Notes under the pieces: model-generated
What the model saw: the letters and a program-made list of their open reading frames with translations, nothing else
What the model was told of the DNA's origin: nothing
Databases searched by the model: none
Made by a program: the position numbers and the translations under genes
Assembly: GCA_947176375.1 (NCBI GenBank)
Contig: CAMWQM010000003.1
Location: forward strand, 1-64,000
DNA: 64,000 bases
Source of the DNA: an uncultured Helicobacteraceae bacterium
GTDB lineage: Bacteria > Campylobacterota > Campylobacteria > Campylobacterales > Helicobacteraceae
Direction: 5' to 3'
Shown: positions 19,801 to 27,477 of the stretch, one piece after another
Position numbering within the stretch: the stretch's first letter is position 1
How the letters are laid out: every line of letters begins with the position of its first letter

Positions 19801-19914
19801 CTTAGATTCTAGCTCTGTTTCACTCTGATAGCCTCTATATTCTCTCTTACTTGGGATAAAATTAGCAATAATAGTGCTATTTTCATTTAAAGCAATTAAA
19901 TCATTTTCTTTCAT
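16888..19914 (-). CDS. hsdR: Type I restriction enzyme, R subunit
   Basis: The 1008-residue motor and nuclease subunit of a type I restriction-modification enzyme, which translocates and cuts DNA lacking the HsdM/HsdS methyl mark. The N-terminal nuclease core has the PD-ExK pattern in DVSILVNGLPLVHIELKKRG near residue 150. The helicase part shows Walker A IWHSTGSGKTLTS near residue 308, FVVDRKDLD, the DEAD-like FDECHRSQFGD, TGTPI, then FLTGFDSK and QSFSRTNR of helicase domain 2. The C-terminal region is helical. It starts 23 bp after the restored hsdS end with AAGGA before the ATG. The frame is intact even though hsdM and hsdS are shifted, so restriction is probably silent when hsdM is off. 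Confidence 0.94.
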   Translation of the reverse strand: MKENDLIALNENSTIIANFIPSKREYRGYQSETELESKFIKDLCNMGYEHLKITSTSELESNFKENLQKLNSITFSKDEWIRFYELLKYKSKIDKIAMIQEDLHTELLKRDDGSYINIKLIDKINIHNNFLQVISQLRNEDGCYKNRYDVSILVNGLPLVHIELKKRGVDLKEAFNQIARYKKDSFWAGDGLFEFVQIFVISNGTHTKYYSNTSLDKLYKSNNHFTFCIGFSDANNKAILDLEDFTQTFFAKRTLLNILCRYCVFNADKQLLVMRPYQIAATERIINKITLSHNHKLYGSRDSGGYIWHSTGSGKTLTSFKTALLATKLPFIAKVLFVVDRKDLDCQTMNEYDKFQKGAANSTKNTDELKKALKDSENKIIITTIQKLNNLISKNPQLSIYNEEVVIIFDECHRSQFGDMHKSIIKNFKKYYIFGFTGTPIFNENAPNKITAINTKNSLGNDEKRAVRVTTENIFGKELHSYTILNAIKDKNVLPFKLEYCSTMKEKENIQDEAISDIDRKNALMDNKRISKIVSYVLEHFNQKTKRNSSNKGFNSIFATDSKEAAKLYYKEFKKQLEKVANPLKVGIIYSHVANEDYAINEDDEVDYGDNSLVSKEFLENALKDYNAMFKTNFSLSNFDAYYKDVSNKLKEQEIDILIVVNMFLTGFDSKYINTLWVDKNLEYHGLLQSFSRTNRILNDVKKFGNIVCFRDLEEATNESLKLFGDKEAKNIILLRTFREYLEGYKDKDGKYNRGYNELVEELKEKFDLSNFPLNTDEKEKEFIRLFNEIMKLQNILSAFDEFDTNNSLDEALKQDYQGQYITLYNKFRPDNEKTPINDDLIFEIELIKQVEVNVEHILFLLKQYQNKQNQEYKTKVLKSIESSISLRNKIDLLRGFLELIEATKNNKNFDKLFKDFIQEKYINEFNKITEEEKLDREVVNEFMQTSFKNNRFQEVGKDIDNIITHIPLFSTGEEQVANEKKRQNIIYKLKNLFERFRDFKIDDFIKA

Positions 19915-19937
19915 ATTATTCCTTATTAGTAATCTAG

Positions 19938-21403
19938 TTATTTTTGTGCTGCTTTAAAGTCTAGCAATCTATTTCTATAATATTCATATTGCTTATCTCT
20001 TGCCTTTATTTCTGCTGGTATGCCTTTGCTTAAATCATTTACAAGTGTATCAAATTTATCTAATATGCTTACTATTTCTTCTTGCACTTCTAAAGGTGGG
20101 AGGGAGATTTGGAAATCTTGTAAATTCTTTATATTAAGGCGAGTAACCTTTGTGCCATAAGCATACTTTTTTTGTATTTGCTAAAAGCATCAGTTTGCAA
20201 AGCATAACCGATAAATTTAGGATTTTGAGAGTGAGAAAAAGCAAAGCTATCGCCACTAATGCAAACATCATCATCACCCAAATAAACAATGCCTTTACAA
20301 ACATCTTCTTTATTCTCACTTACACCAACAATAATTAAATCGCCTTTTTTTGCTTTTTTAAGTTTTTTAGCAGTTTCCTCACTTACAAAGCTTTTTGTTG
20401 TATATGTGAAATTATGATAAAAGGTATGAATCTGCCCATAATGAATAGCTGGTATTCCACAATCTTTTAAGTCTGCTTTTGTTAAGCCATTGCCACGTGT
20501 AAATATGCCAATTTCTTCTAATTTAACCATTTTTACAAGGGTTTGAGATTCTTTTTTAGAATCTTTAGCATTATTTAGAGATTCTTCATCATCTAAAGAG
20601 TGTTCAGAATAGTTGGCTTTATCACATTGGGTATTTAAAGAATATGAAATGTCTTTATTATTGGATTCTTCTATTAAAGCAGATTTACAATTATAATTTG
20701 AATGTGAAGTTTTTGTTTTGTTAGATTCTTTATTTTGCTCTAAAGCAAATAGCTTTCTTGCTCTCTTCTCTAATTCTTCTTTACTTAAAAGCTTATTTCT
20801 ATAATATTCATATTGTTTTTTGCGTTTTTCTAATTCTTTTTCTAATTCTGTGAATTTGTCAAGAATCTCTACAATTTTGTTTTTAATCTCTAAAGGTGGT
20901 AGGGGGATTGGGATTTTATTAAATTTCTTTTTTGAAATATTAAACCTTGTAACACCACTAGCCGTTTTTATAATTTGTTTTCTTAAAAACTCACTTCTAA
21001 ATAAATATTTACTAAAATCTGGGATAAATAAGTCTTTATTATTAAAACGGAATCCAAAACAAAAACTATTAAGATAAGTATCACTTAGCGGTTGTGTAGT
21101 AACCACGCAAGACATTCCTACTTCTTTATGAGTCTCGCTTGAATTTGTAAATAATATATCTCCAACTTTTATAATATTTTGCTTTTCATTTGATTCTATT
21201 CTTACAAAATCATTGGCTTCTAGGTTAGCTTTTATATTGGTAAAAACATTCATATAAGAAATAAATCTAGCATTACCATTTGTAAAATCGCTTTTATTTT
21301 TACCATTTAAACCATTGTAGAAACTTCCTAATTCCCCCAAAGGCTTATACTCTACACCATTTGGGCAAAGTTCTTTTAATAGTTTCTCGATTTTATTCAT
21401 CAT
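19938..21403 (-). pseudogene. hsdS: Type I specificity subunit HsdS, frameshifted at an A7 run
   Basis: DNA-recognition subunit. Frame one gives 424 residues (21403 to 20129). TRD1 follows LKELCPNGVEYKPLGELG; central helices contain PLPPLEIKNKIVEILDKF and KKQYEYYRNKLLS; a linker of about 80 residues is rich in Asn, Ser and Lys; TRD2 follows. It then terminates as SMLMAQRLLALI. The neighbouring frame supplies the missing end: KYAYGTKVTRLNIKNLQDF, SLPPLEVQEEIVSILDKF, RDKQYEYYRNRLLDF. The break is at seven A on the coding strand (plus-strand T7, 20167-20173); eight would give 488 residues. A 21-bp direct repeat (19971-19991 and 20795-20815) encodes the two YEYYRN helices and could allow domain exchange. 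The start overlaps hsdM. Confidence 0.88.
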
Positions 21404-22949
21404 ATATCTCCTAGCTCTGCTATGATAGAATCTATTTGCTCTCTTAAATTTGCCTCTCTTTTTACTATCTCTTTTAGTTCATTATTTAGTGCTTTAATAT
21501 CTAGTTTATCGCTTGTATCTTCTGGCTCTACATAGCTATTTACACTTAGATTATAATCATTTGCTTTTACTTGCTCTAAAGTAGCTAGAGTGCTAAGATG
21601 TGGGATATTAGTGCGTTTAGAGTAGAGCTCTAATATTTTAGTAATATTTTCATTGCTTAATTTATTTTTATTTTTAGCTTTTACAAACTCTCTACTTGCA
21701 TTTATAAAGAGGATAGAAGTATCGCTTTTATTTTTCTTTAAAGTCATTATACAAACAGAAATAGTTGGACCAAAAAATAGATTATCACTTAAAGAAATAA
21801 TACAATCAATATTGTTATTATCTACTAGATATTCTCGAATCTTAGCCTCTGCCCCGCTTCGATATAAGATTCCAGGGAAGATTACTATCGCAGCACAGCC
21901 ACTCTCACTTAGATATGAAAGAGAGTGCATTATAAAGGCAAAATCAGCTTTTGACTTTGGAGCTAGGACTCCTGCTGGTGAAAATCTATAATCATTAATT
22001 AAAAGTGGATTGCTACTACCCTCCCAACTCTTAGAATAAGGTGGATTAGATACGATAGCATCAAATGGTATTTCATCTTTATGAGCTTCATTAGGTGCAA
22101 TCAAAGTATCACCAAGTGAAATATCAAATCTTTCATATCCTACATCGTGTAAAAACATATTCATTCGTGCTAGATTATAGGTAGTAATATTAATCTCTTG
22201 TCCAAAATAGCCTAATCTTGGGTCTTGCGTCGTGCAAGCTTTATATTGTAAAAGGAGGCTGCCAGAGCCACAAGCAGGGTCATAGACTTTATTTGGATTA
22301 GGATTATTAAGAAGAATTAGCTTTACAAGAAGCTTGCTTACTTCTTGAGGGGTGAAAAACTCTCCTCCGCTTTTCCCCGCATTACTTGCATACATAGTCA
22401 TTAGGAATTCATATGCATCACCAAAGGCATCGATAGAATTATTTGCATAGTTAAGCTTTAACTCGCTAATTGTTTGCATAATCTTATAAAGCTTTTTATT
22501 TCGCTCTATTGTGCTGGCTCCAAGCTTAGAAGAATTAACTTCGATTATCTTAAAAAGCCCTTCAAATCTCTTGTAACTTTCTCTTCCTTTGGTGGAATCT
22601 TCTATATTATTAAAAATTTCTATTAATTTAATATTTAAATTTTGAAGATATGATTCATTATTTTTAGCATTTAATAAAACATTTTCAAAAAGCTCACTAG
22701 GAAGGATAAAAAATCCCTTAACATCTAAAATACGATTTTTACCACTAAGGGCTAAAGAATCTTTTAATTTAGCGTAATCCCCCCCCCATTTGCTTTTACA
22801 TACTCTTTTAAATTCTCACAAATGAAGCGATAAAATAAAAATCCTAAAACATAGGATTTAAAATCCCAGCCATCTACACTTCCACGCAATTCATCAGCAA
22901 TTTTCCAAATCTTATTGTGTAATTCTTCCCTTTCTTTACTTGAAACCAT
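21400..22949 (-). pseudogene. hsdM: Type I DNA methyltransferase HsdM, phase-variable, OFF at G9
   Basis: Adenine methyltransferase subunit. The true start at 22949 (AAGGA upstream) gives MVSSKEREELHNKIWKIADELRG, then KEYVKANGGG, and stops after 61 residues. The coding strand has nine G there (plus-strand C9, 22779-22787). Ten G would join ANGGGDYAKLKDSLALSG and continue through DPACGSGSLLLQ (SAM motif) and SNPPYSKSW (catalytic NPPY) to a normal 516 residues. The 359-codon frame from 22479 is this remainder. Poly-G tracts in hsdM are a recognised on/off switch in Helicobacter and Campylobacter, so I read this as a reversible OFF state rather than decay. First gene of hsdM-hsdS-hsdR. Confidence 0.92.
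22779..22787 (-). repeat. Homopolymer G9 tract (phase-variation switch in hsdM)
   Basis: Nine C on the plus strand, G9 in the hsdM coding strand. It is the only G/C homopolymer of this length in the window. G7 or G10 puts hsdM in frame; G8 and G9 do not. Confidence 0.9.
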
Positions 22950-23392
22950 AATTAATCCTTATTTATGTATAAAAACGATTATTTTAATATTTTAAATATT
23001 AGGCATTTATTAAAATTACTTTTTAAAGGATGGTAAATTAAGAGGCTAGAAATTGCTTTGTAAGGTTTAAAATACTTGTTTTATTAGTCCATCGCATAAT
23101 AGGCAACATCTCCATTGTTTAGCTCTTTACTTCTCATACCCTCATATTTTTTGCTTGTTTTATTTATACCAATTTTTAACCTCTTAATAATATATTCTTT
23201 TTTAGATTCTCATCCCCAATCTGTTCCCGCTAAAAATTTATTTTGTGTGATTTTTTAGTTTTTATAAATGATTGTAAATGAAAATCTATCTATTTATAAA
23301 AGTAGCCAATAATACCATAAATAGATTATTTAAAGCTTATTTGTGATTTGAAATTATTATAAATGAAAGTTTAAGATTTGTAGTAATTTATA
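22950..23392. other. Region upstream of hsdM with a gene remnant and island boundary
   Basis: 443 bp. It holds the right arm of the 56-bp inverted repeat and a short open stretch on the minus strand, 23209 to 23084, reading ESKKEYIIKRLKIG then KYEGMRSKELNNGDVAYYAMD. This looks like the end of a real protein but has no start and no family I can name. The remaining bases appear non-coding; the hsdM promoter must lie here. Confidence 0.45.
23230..23285 (-). repeat. Island-bounding 56-bp inverted repeat, right arm
   Basis: Exact reverse complement of 10044-10099, with weaker similarity reaching about 23208. It lies 280 bp upstream of hsdM and 107 bp from tRNA-Ser. The 13.2 kb between the arms holds only trp and hsd genes, all on the minus strand. 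Confidence 0.9.
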
Positions 23393-23480
23393 TGGCAGAG
23401 AGGAAGGGATTCGAACCCTCGAAAGCTTTCACTTTACACGCGTTCCAGGCGTGCTCCTTCAACCACTCGGACACCTCTCT
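23393..23480 (-). tRNA. tRNA-Ser (anticodon GGA)
   Basis: On the minus strand the acceptor AGAGAGG pairs with CCTCTCT followed by G-CCA. The anticodon stem CACGC/GCGTG holds CTGGAAC, anticodon GGA. The long variable arm (GTAAAGTGAAAGCTTTCG region) is typical of serine tRNA, and the T-loop is GGTTCGAATCC. Confidence 0.93.
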
Positions 23481-23538
23481 AAAAATGCATTTATTTTAAT
23501 TTTAAAAAACTGCAATAATAGCAAAAATTTTTAAAATT

Positions 23539-23922
23539 TTAATTTAAATGTTTATTAAAAATCACTCCATCAATGCCAAGTATTGCTGCATTTTCAATGC
23601 TTCCTTCATCATTTATTATATACAAAATCTTACTATCAAAAAAATATTCATTTGCAATCTTTTGGCTCTGTTCTGCTAGGTATTTTTCACTAATTAAAAT
23701 ATATTTTGCACAAAGATTAGAATATATCACGAGATCCTTAATATTTATGATTTTAACAGCATAAGGTATACTATTTTCCTTGCAGTGTAGGGCAAATTTT
23801 GTAGAATATTCTTTACTTTCAAACCACACGATTTCATTTGGATTTGTGTTTTTAATATCTTCTAAATTTTGTATTTTTACAAATTTTTCGCAAGGTAAGT
23901 CTTTGTAGCCAATTATTATCAT
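23539..23922 (-). CDS. Conserved hypothetical cytosolic protein
   Basis: 127 residues, no signal peptide or membrane segment. It alternates short strands and helices: MIIIGYKDLP, EIVWFESKEYSTKFALHCKENSIPYAVKI, KYILISEKYLAEQSQKIANEYFFDSKILYII, and IENAAILGIDGVIF at the end. The shape suggests a small alpha/beta sensor-like fold, but I recognise no family. Codon use matches its neighbours. It is divergent from the exonuclease gene at 24020, with 97 bp between them. It lies just outside the trp/hsd island, after tRNA-Ser. Confidence 0.6.
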   Translation of the reverse strand: MIIIGYKDLPCEKFVKIQNLEDIKNTNPNEIVWFESKEYSTKFALHCKENSIPYAVKIINIKDLVIYSNLCAKYILISEKYLAEQSQKIANEYFFDSKILYIINDEGSIENAAILGIDGVIFNKHLN

Positions 23923-24019
23923 ATTTAATCCTAAAATATTTTTATTAAGTTAATCAAATTTTACAATATAATTTTAAAATTTTTTAAAAAATCTAGTATT
24001 AAAAATTAAAGGATTTGTT

Positions 24020-24871
24020 TTGCTTTGTGTGTTTGATTGCGAGAGTGTGCCAGATATTTGGCTGCTCAATGAGATTTATGGATATAGAGATGAAATTGAT
24101 AGTGAAATTAAAGCAAATGGTGGAAATGATATTAATATAGATATTGAAGTTTGTGAGAGAGCATTTCAGGCTCAAGAAGCATTAAATGGAAGTAGTTTTC
24201 TTCCATTAACATTTCACAAAATCATATCTATTTCAGCGTTAATTTGTGATGATTTTGGGAATTTTATAAAGATAGGAAATTATGCACAAAGTGTAGAATC
24301 TAGAGGTGAGAGAGAGATTCTAAGTGAATTTATAAACTATTTGAATAAAAATAATCCAAAGTTAGTTAGTTTTAATGGCAGGGCATTTGATTTGCCTTTG
24401 ATTATGCTTCGGGCAATGAAATATAATATTAGTGCGGAATCTTACTTTGAGAGCGATAATCCAAAGTTTAATAAAAATAAATGGGACAATTATCGCTCAA
24501 GATATAGTGAGAATTTTCATATCGATTTATTAGAATCTTTAGGTTCATTTGGAATGGCTAGAAATACGAGGCTTGATGTGGTCGCTAAAATGCTAGGATT
24601 CCCCGGGAAGTTTGATACAAAAGGTGATGAGGTGTATAAAATCTTTTATGAGGAAAAAAATCTCTCTAAAATTGATAGCTATTGCCAAAGCGATGTATTA
24701 AATACATATTTGGTATTTTTAAAATATCAAATATTGCAGGGCAAAATCAATACTAGTGATTATATTTCTTTGTTAGAAGTTTTTTTAGATAAGATTCCAA
24801 AGAATAAAGATTATAGTGAAGTTTTTACTACTGCGATTAAAGATGAGTTGCAGAAACTAAAAAATTCTTAA
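24020..24871 (+). CDS. PolB-like 3'-5' exonuclease
   Basis: 283 residues resembling the predicted 3'-5' exonuclease family related to the proofreading domain of DNA polymerase B (RNase H-like fold). Exo I is CVFDCESVPD at the start, Exo II is VSFNGRAFDLPLI near residue 118, and Exo III is in SYCQSDVLNTYLVF near residue 230; the acidic residues coordinate two metal ions. It is expected to trim single-stranded DNA or RNA in the cytosol. The start is TTG, supported by AAAGGA six bases upstream. No ATG gives the Exo I motif, so TTG is required. Confidence 0.8.
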   Translation: MLCVFDCESVPDIWLLNEIYGYRDEIDSEIKANGGNDINIDIEVCERAFQAQEALNGSSFLPLTFHKIISISALICDDFGNFIKIGNYAQSVESRGEREILSEFINYLNKNNPKLVSFNGRAFDLPLIMLRAMKYNISAESYFESDNPKFNKNKWDNYRSRYSENFHIDLLESLGSFGMARNTRLDVVAKMLGFPGKFDTKGDEVYKIFYEEKNLSKIDSYCQSDVLNTYLVFLKYQILQGKINTSDYISLLEVFLDKIPKNKDYSEVFTTAIKDELQKLKNS

Positions 24872-24917
24872 GAATACAATTTATATTAATTTAAAAAATA
24901 GAAACTAAGGAATATAA

Positions 24918-25841
24918 ATGTTAGGTAGAGATATAGATAGATACTCAAAGCTTAGATATGAGATAAGAGCTTATATGTGCTTTATCCTTGAGCAAAATAT
25001 TAAAAATTATATGCCAAATATTTCACTTGATATTGTAAAAAATAGCTTGCAAAGAATCTCAAATGAGATAAAGACTTTTAATGCACTTTATATTTTGGAT
25101 AAAAATGGGATTCTGCTAGGAGATATTATTGGCTCTAAGGTTGTGGAGACTTTTTATGAAGATAAAGATTTTTCAAATAGGAGCTATTATTATGAAACTT
25201 TAAGGGAAAAAAAGTGTATTCTAACCGATCCTTACCCCTCTAAAATTGGTGGAAAACTTGTCGTAACCGCAACTTATCCTTGCTATAATGAAGATAATGA
25301 GATTATTTGTATAGCTTGTATTGATATATTGCTTGAAGATGCGCTAAATTTAGTCTCTCCTGCTTCGCTATATGGCTATTTTTCGGTAGCAAATACTATA
25401 ATTTATAGTGTGCTTTCAATTGCATTATCTTTGATAGCAACTTTGCTTTTGATAAAAGGTTTAAGCAGTCTAATAACGGCTACTTGGAATTTCAAAAGCC
25501 TAGATATTAAAGAAATATTTGAATCCACGATACTCTTAACACTATCTCTTGCTATTTTTGACCTTGTGAAAGCAATTTTTGAAGAGGAGGTTTTAGGTAA
25601 AAACTCAAATGATAATAAAACAATACACAAGACTATGATGAGATTCCTGGGCTCAATAATTATTGCAATAGCCATTGAAGCCTTGATGCTTGTGTTTAAA
25701 TTCACAATCACACAGCCTGATAAATTGATCTATGCGGTTTATTTAATGGGCGGCGTATTCTTGCTACTGCTTGGGCTCTCCGTCTATGTGAAATTTGCCT
25801 ATGGCGCATTAAATCTACAAAAGAAAGCACGAAGAAAGTGA
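24918..25841 (+). CDS. PDC/Cache sensor-domain membrane protein
   Basis: 307 residues. The first 160 look like a PDC (Cache) small-molecule-binding domain: ALYILDKNGILLGDI, then DFSNRSYYYETLREKKCILTDPYPS and VVTATYPCYNEDNEIICIACIDI. Three or four hydrophobic segments follow (around residues 160-180, 205-220, 240-260 and 270-293), so it is an inner-membrane protein. No histidine kinase, methyl-accepting or GGDEF domain is attached, which leaves its output unknown. There is no N-terminal membrane anchor before the PDC part, an unusual topology for an external sensor. The stop overlaps the hisH start in GTGA, so the two are translated together. Confidence 0.65.
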   Translation: MLGRDIDRYSKLRYEIRAYMCFILEQNIKNYMPNISLDIVKNSLQRISNEIKTFNALYILDKNGILLGDIIGSKVVETFYEDKDFSNRSYYYETLREKKCILTDPYPSKIGGKLVVTATYPCYNEDNEIICIACIDILLEDALNLVSPASLYGYFSVANTIIYSVLSIALSLIATLLLIKGLSSLITATWNFKSLDIKEIFESTILLTLSLAIFDLVKAIFEEEVLGKNSNDNKTIHKTMMRFLGSIIIAIAIEALMLVFKFTITQPDKLIYAVYLMGGVFLLLLGLSVYVKFAYGALNLQKKARRK

Positions 25842-26446
25842 AAATAGCTATTTTAAACTATAATATTGGGAATCTCTCAAGTGTGCAAAATGCCCTTTTA
25901 AAGCTTGGGATAAAGAGTGAAGTCATATCTAATGCAAATTTGATAAAAAATTTTGATAAGGTGATTTTGCCGGGGGTTGGAGCATTTGGCGATGCGATAG
26001 AGTATTTAAAAGAGAGTGGAATGAATGAAGCGATCATCGAGTTTGCAAAAAGTGGAAAATATATATTTGGAATCTGCCTTGGAATGCAGCTTTTATTTGA
26101 CAAAAGCTATGAATTCGGTGAGCACAATGGGCTTGGGCTCATTGGTGGAGAGGTTGTGAAATTTGAAGATTCCACTATTAAGATTCCGCATATGGGGTGG
26201 AATAAAATAAAAATTATCAAAGAGAATCCACTTTTGCAAAATATAAAAAATAATGATTTTTTATATTTTGTGCATAGTTTTTATGTTAAAAATAAAGATA
26301 TGAGAGATGTTTTGGCATTATGTGAATATGATATTAATTTTAGTGCAATTGTTGCAAAAGACAATATTTTAGGAATCCAGCCACATCCAGAAAAAAGCTC
26401 TCTTTCTGGACTAAAAATTTTAGAAAATTTTGCTTTATTAAAATAA
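25838..26446 (+). CDS. hisH: Imidazole glycerol phosphate synthase glutaminase subunit HisH
   Basis: A 202-residue class I glutamine amidotransferase. It shows NYNIGNLSSVQNAL at the start, LPGVGAFGDA, nucleophilic Cys in FGICLGMQLLF near residue 80, and the His-Glu pair in ILGIQPHPEKSS near residue 182. It supplies ammonia to HisF in histidine synthesis. No hisF or other his gene is next to it. In Campylobacterota, HisH/HisF paralogues also serve surface-sugar amidation, so its pathway is not certain. The GTG start overlaps the upstream stop by 4 bp. Confidence 0.88.
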   Translation: MKIAILNYNIGNLSSVQNALLKLGIKSEVISNANLIKNFDKVILPGVGAFGDAIEYLKESGMNEAIIEFAKSGKYIFGICLGMQLLFDKSYEFGEHNGLGLIGGEVVKFEDSTIKIPHMGWNKIKIIKENPLLQNIKNNDFLYFVHSFYVKNKDMRDVLALCEYDINFSAIVAKDNILGIQPHPEKSSLSGLKILENFALLK

Positions 26447-26528
26447 ATATTGTTTAAAATATTTTTGCAGTAGATAAGCACTAAAATATATTTTGAAATT
26501 GCAATTTTAATAATATTTCAAAAGCTAG

Positions 26529-26562
26529 ATTCTAATGAAATTTTTAAAAGTTTCATTAGAAT
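26529..26562. terminator. Bidirectional hairpin between hisH and the DUF305 gene
   Basis: Perfect 12-bp arms ATTCTAATGAAA (26529-26540) and TTTCATTAGAAT (26551-26562) with a 10-nt T/A-rich loop. The site lies between two convergent stop codons, which suits a shared terminator. Confidence 0.65.
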
Positions 26563-26574
26563 TATTAGGAATCT

Positions 26575-27222
26575 TTATTTTGATGATATTATCTTATTCA
26601 TCGCAGCAATTTCTTGTTCTTGTGTTTTTATGATATTGTTTGCTATTTCTTGTATTTGTGGATTTTGAGTAAATTTAAGAATGCTTTTAGAGCTATCTAT
26701 TGCACCTTGATGATGTGCTATCATTGCTTTTGCAAAGTCTAAATCTATATTATCACTTATTTGCACTGCGTGCATTGTGCTCATCATTTTATCCATATCT
26801 TCTTTTACTTGCATTTGGTAATTTTGATAAGATAAATCTTCACAATTTATTTTCTCTTCTTGCGAAATAATTTCTAGCAATTCATTAAAATATTCTATTT
26901 CTTGCTCTTGAGACTTTATAATATCATTTGCTATCTTCTTTAGGTCTTTGTCTTTGCCAACTTGCAAATATAGTTTTGATGAATTTATTGCACCTTGATG
27001 ATGTGGAATCATATCGCTCAAAAAGTCATTATTTATATTACAGCTCATTGAAGTTCCTTGCATAGGTGCGTTCATCGCATCTAATATTTGTTGATTTATG
27101 CTAATTTCCTCTGGCATTGTCATTTGTTCATTTTCATTAAAATATAAATTATTTTTTTGACTATTGTGTGGATTTGCTTGCAAGGTTAGTGCTAAAATTG
27201 GTATTAAAAATATGTATTTCAT
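26575..27222 (-). CDS. DUF305 family periplasmic protein
   Basis: 215 residues with a signal peptide (MKYIFLIPILALTLQA). Two DUF305 repeats follow, each with the histidine pair motif: MIPHHQGAINSSKLYL near residue 70 and MIAHHQGAIDSSKSIL near residue 167. Each repeat ends in I(I/T)K(S/T)QEQEI. The ferritin-like four-helix fold and the His, Met and Glu residues suggest binding of copper or another metal in the periplasm; a catalytic role is not established. AAGGA precedes the ATG. It is a single gene convergent with hisH. Confidence 0.85.
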   Translation of the reverse strand: MKYIFLIPILALTLQANPHNSQKNNLYFNENEQMTMPEEISINQQILDAMNAPMQGTSMSCNINNDFLSDMIPHHQGAINSSKLYLQVGKDKDLKKIANDIIKSQEQEIEYFNELLEIISQEEKINCEDLSYQNYQMQVKEDMDKMMSTMHAVQISDNIDLDFAKAMIAHHQGAIDSSKSILKFTQNPQIQEIANNIIKTQEQEIAAMNKIISSK

Positions 27223-27477
27223 TTGAATCCTTTTTGTGAGAGTATTAAAATTTGTAATTATTTCTTAAAAAAGTTATTTTTATGTTAAAAATTGTTAAGC
27301 AATGTTCATAAATTTGATATGTGAAATATAGATTTTATCATTTAAATGATAAAAATAGTAAAAGAGGGAGGGGCTAGAATTTTAAGATTGAAATACCCAA
27401 TAAATATATTTAATGAAGTATGTATTTTATAAAAATAAAAATTCGATAAGCTTATAATTAAGCTTTAACTGCTAGCT

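Noticed and set aside
21400-22479. Independent 359-residue methyltransferase starting at 22479
   Set aside because: The upstream sequence in the same frame is coding back to the G9 tract, so this is the 3' part of one hsdM rather than a separate gene.
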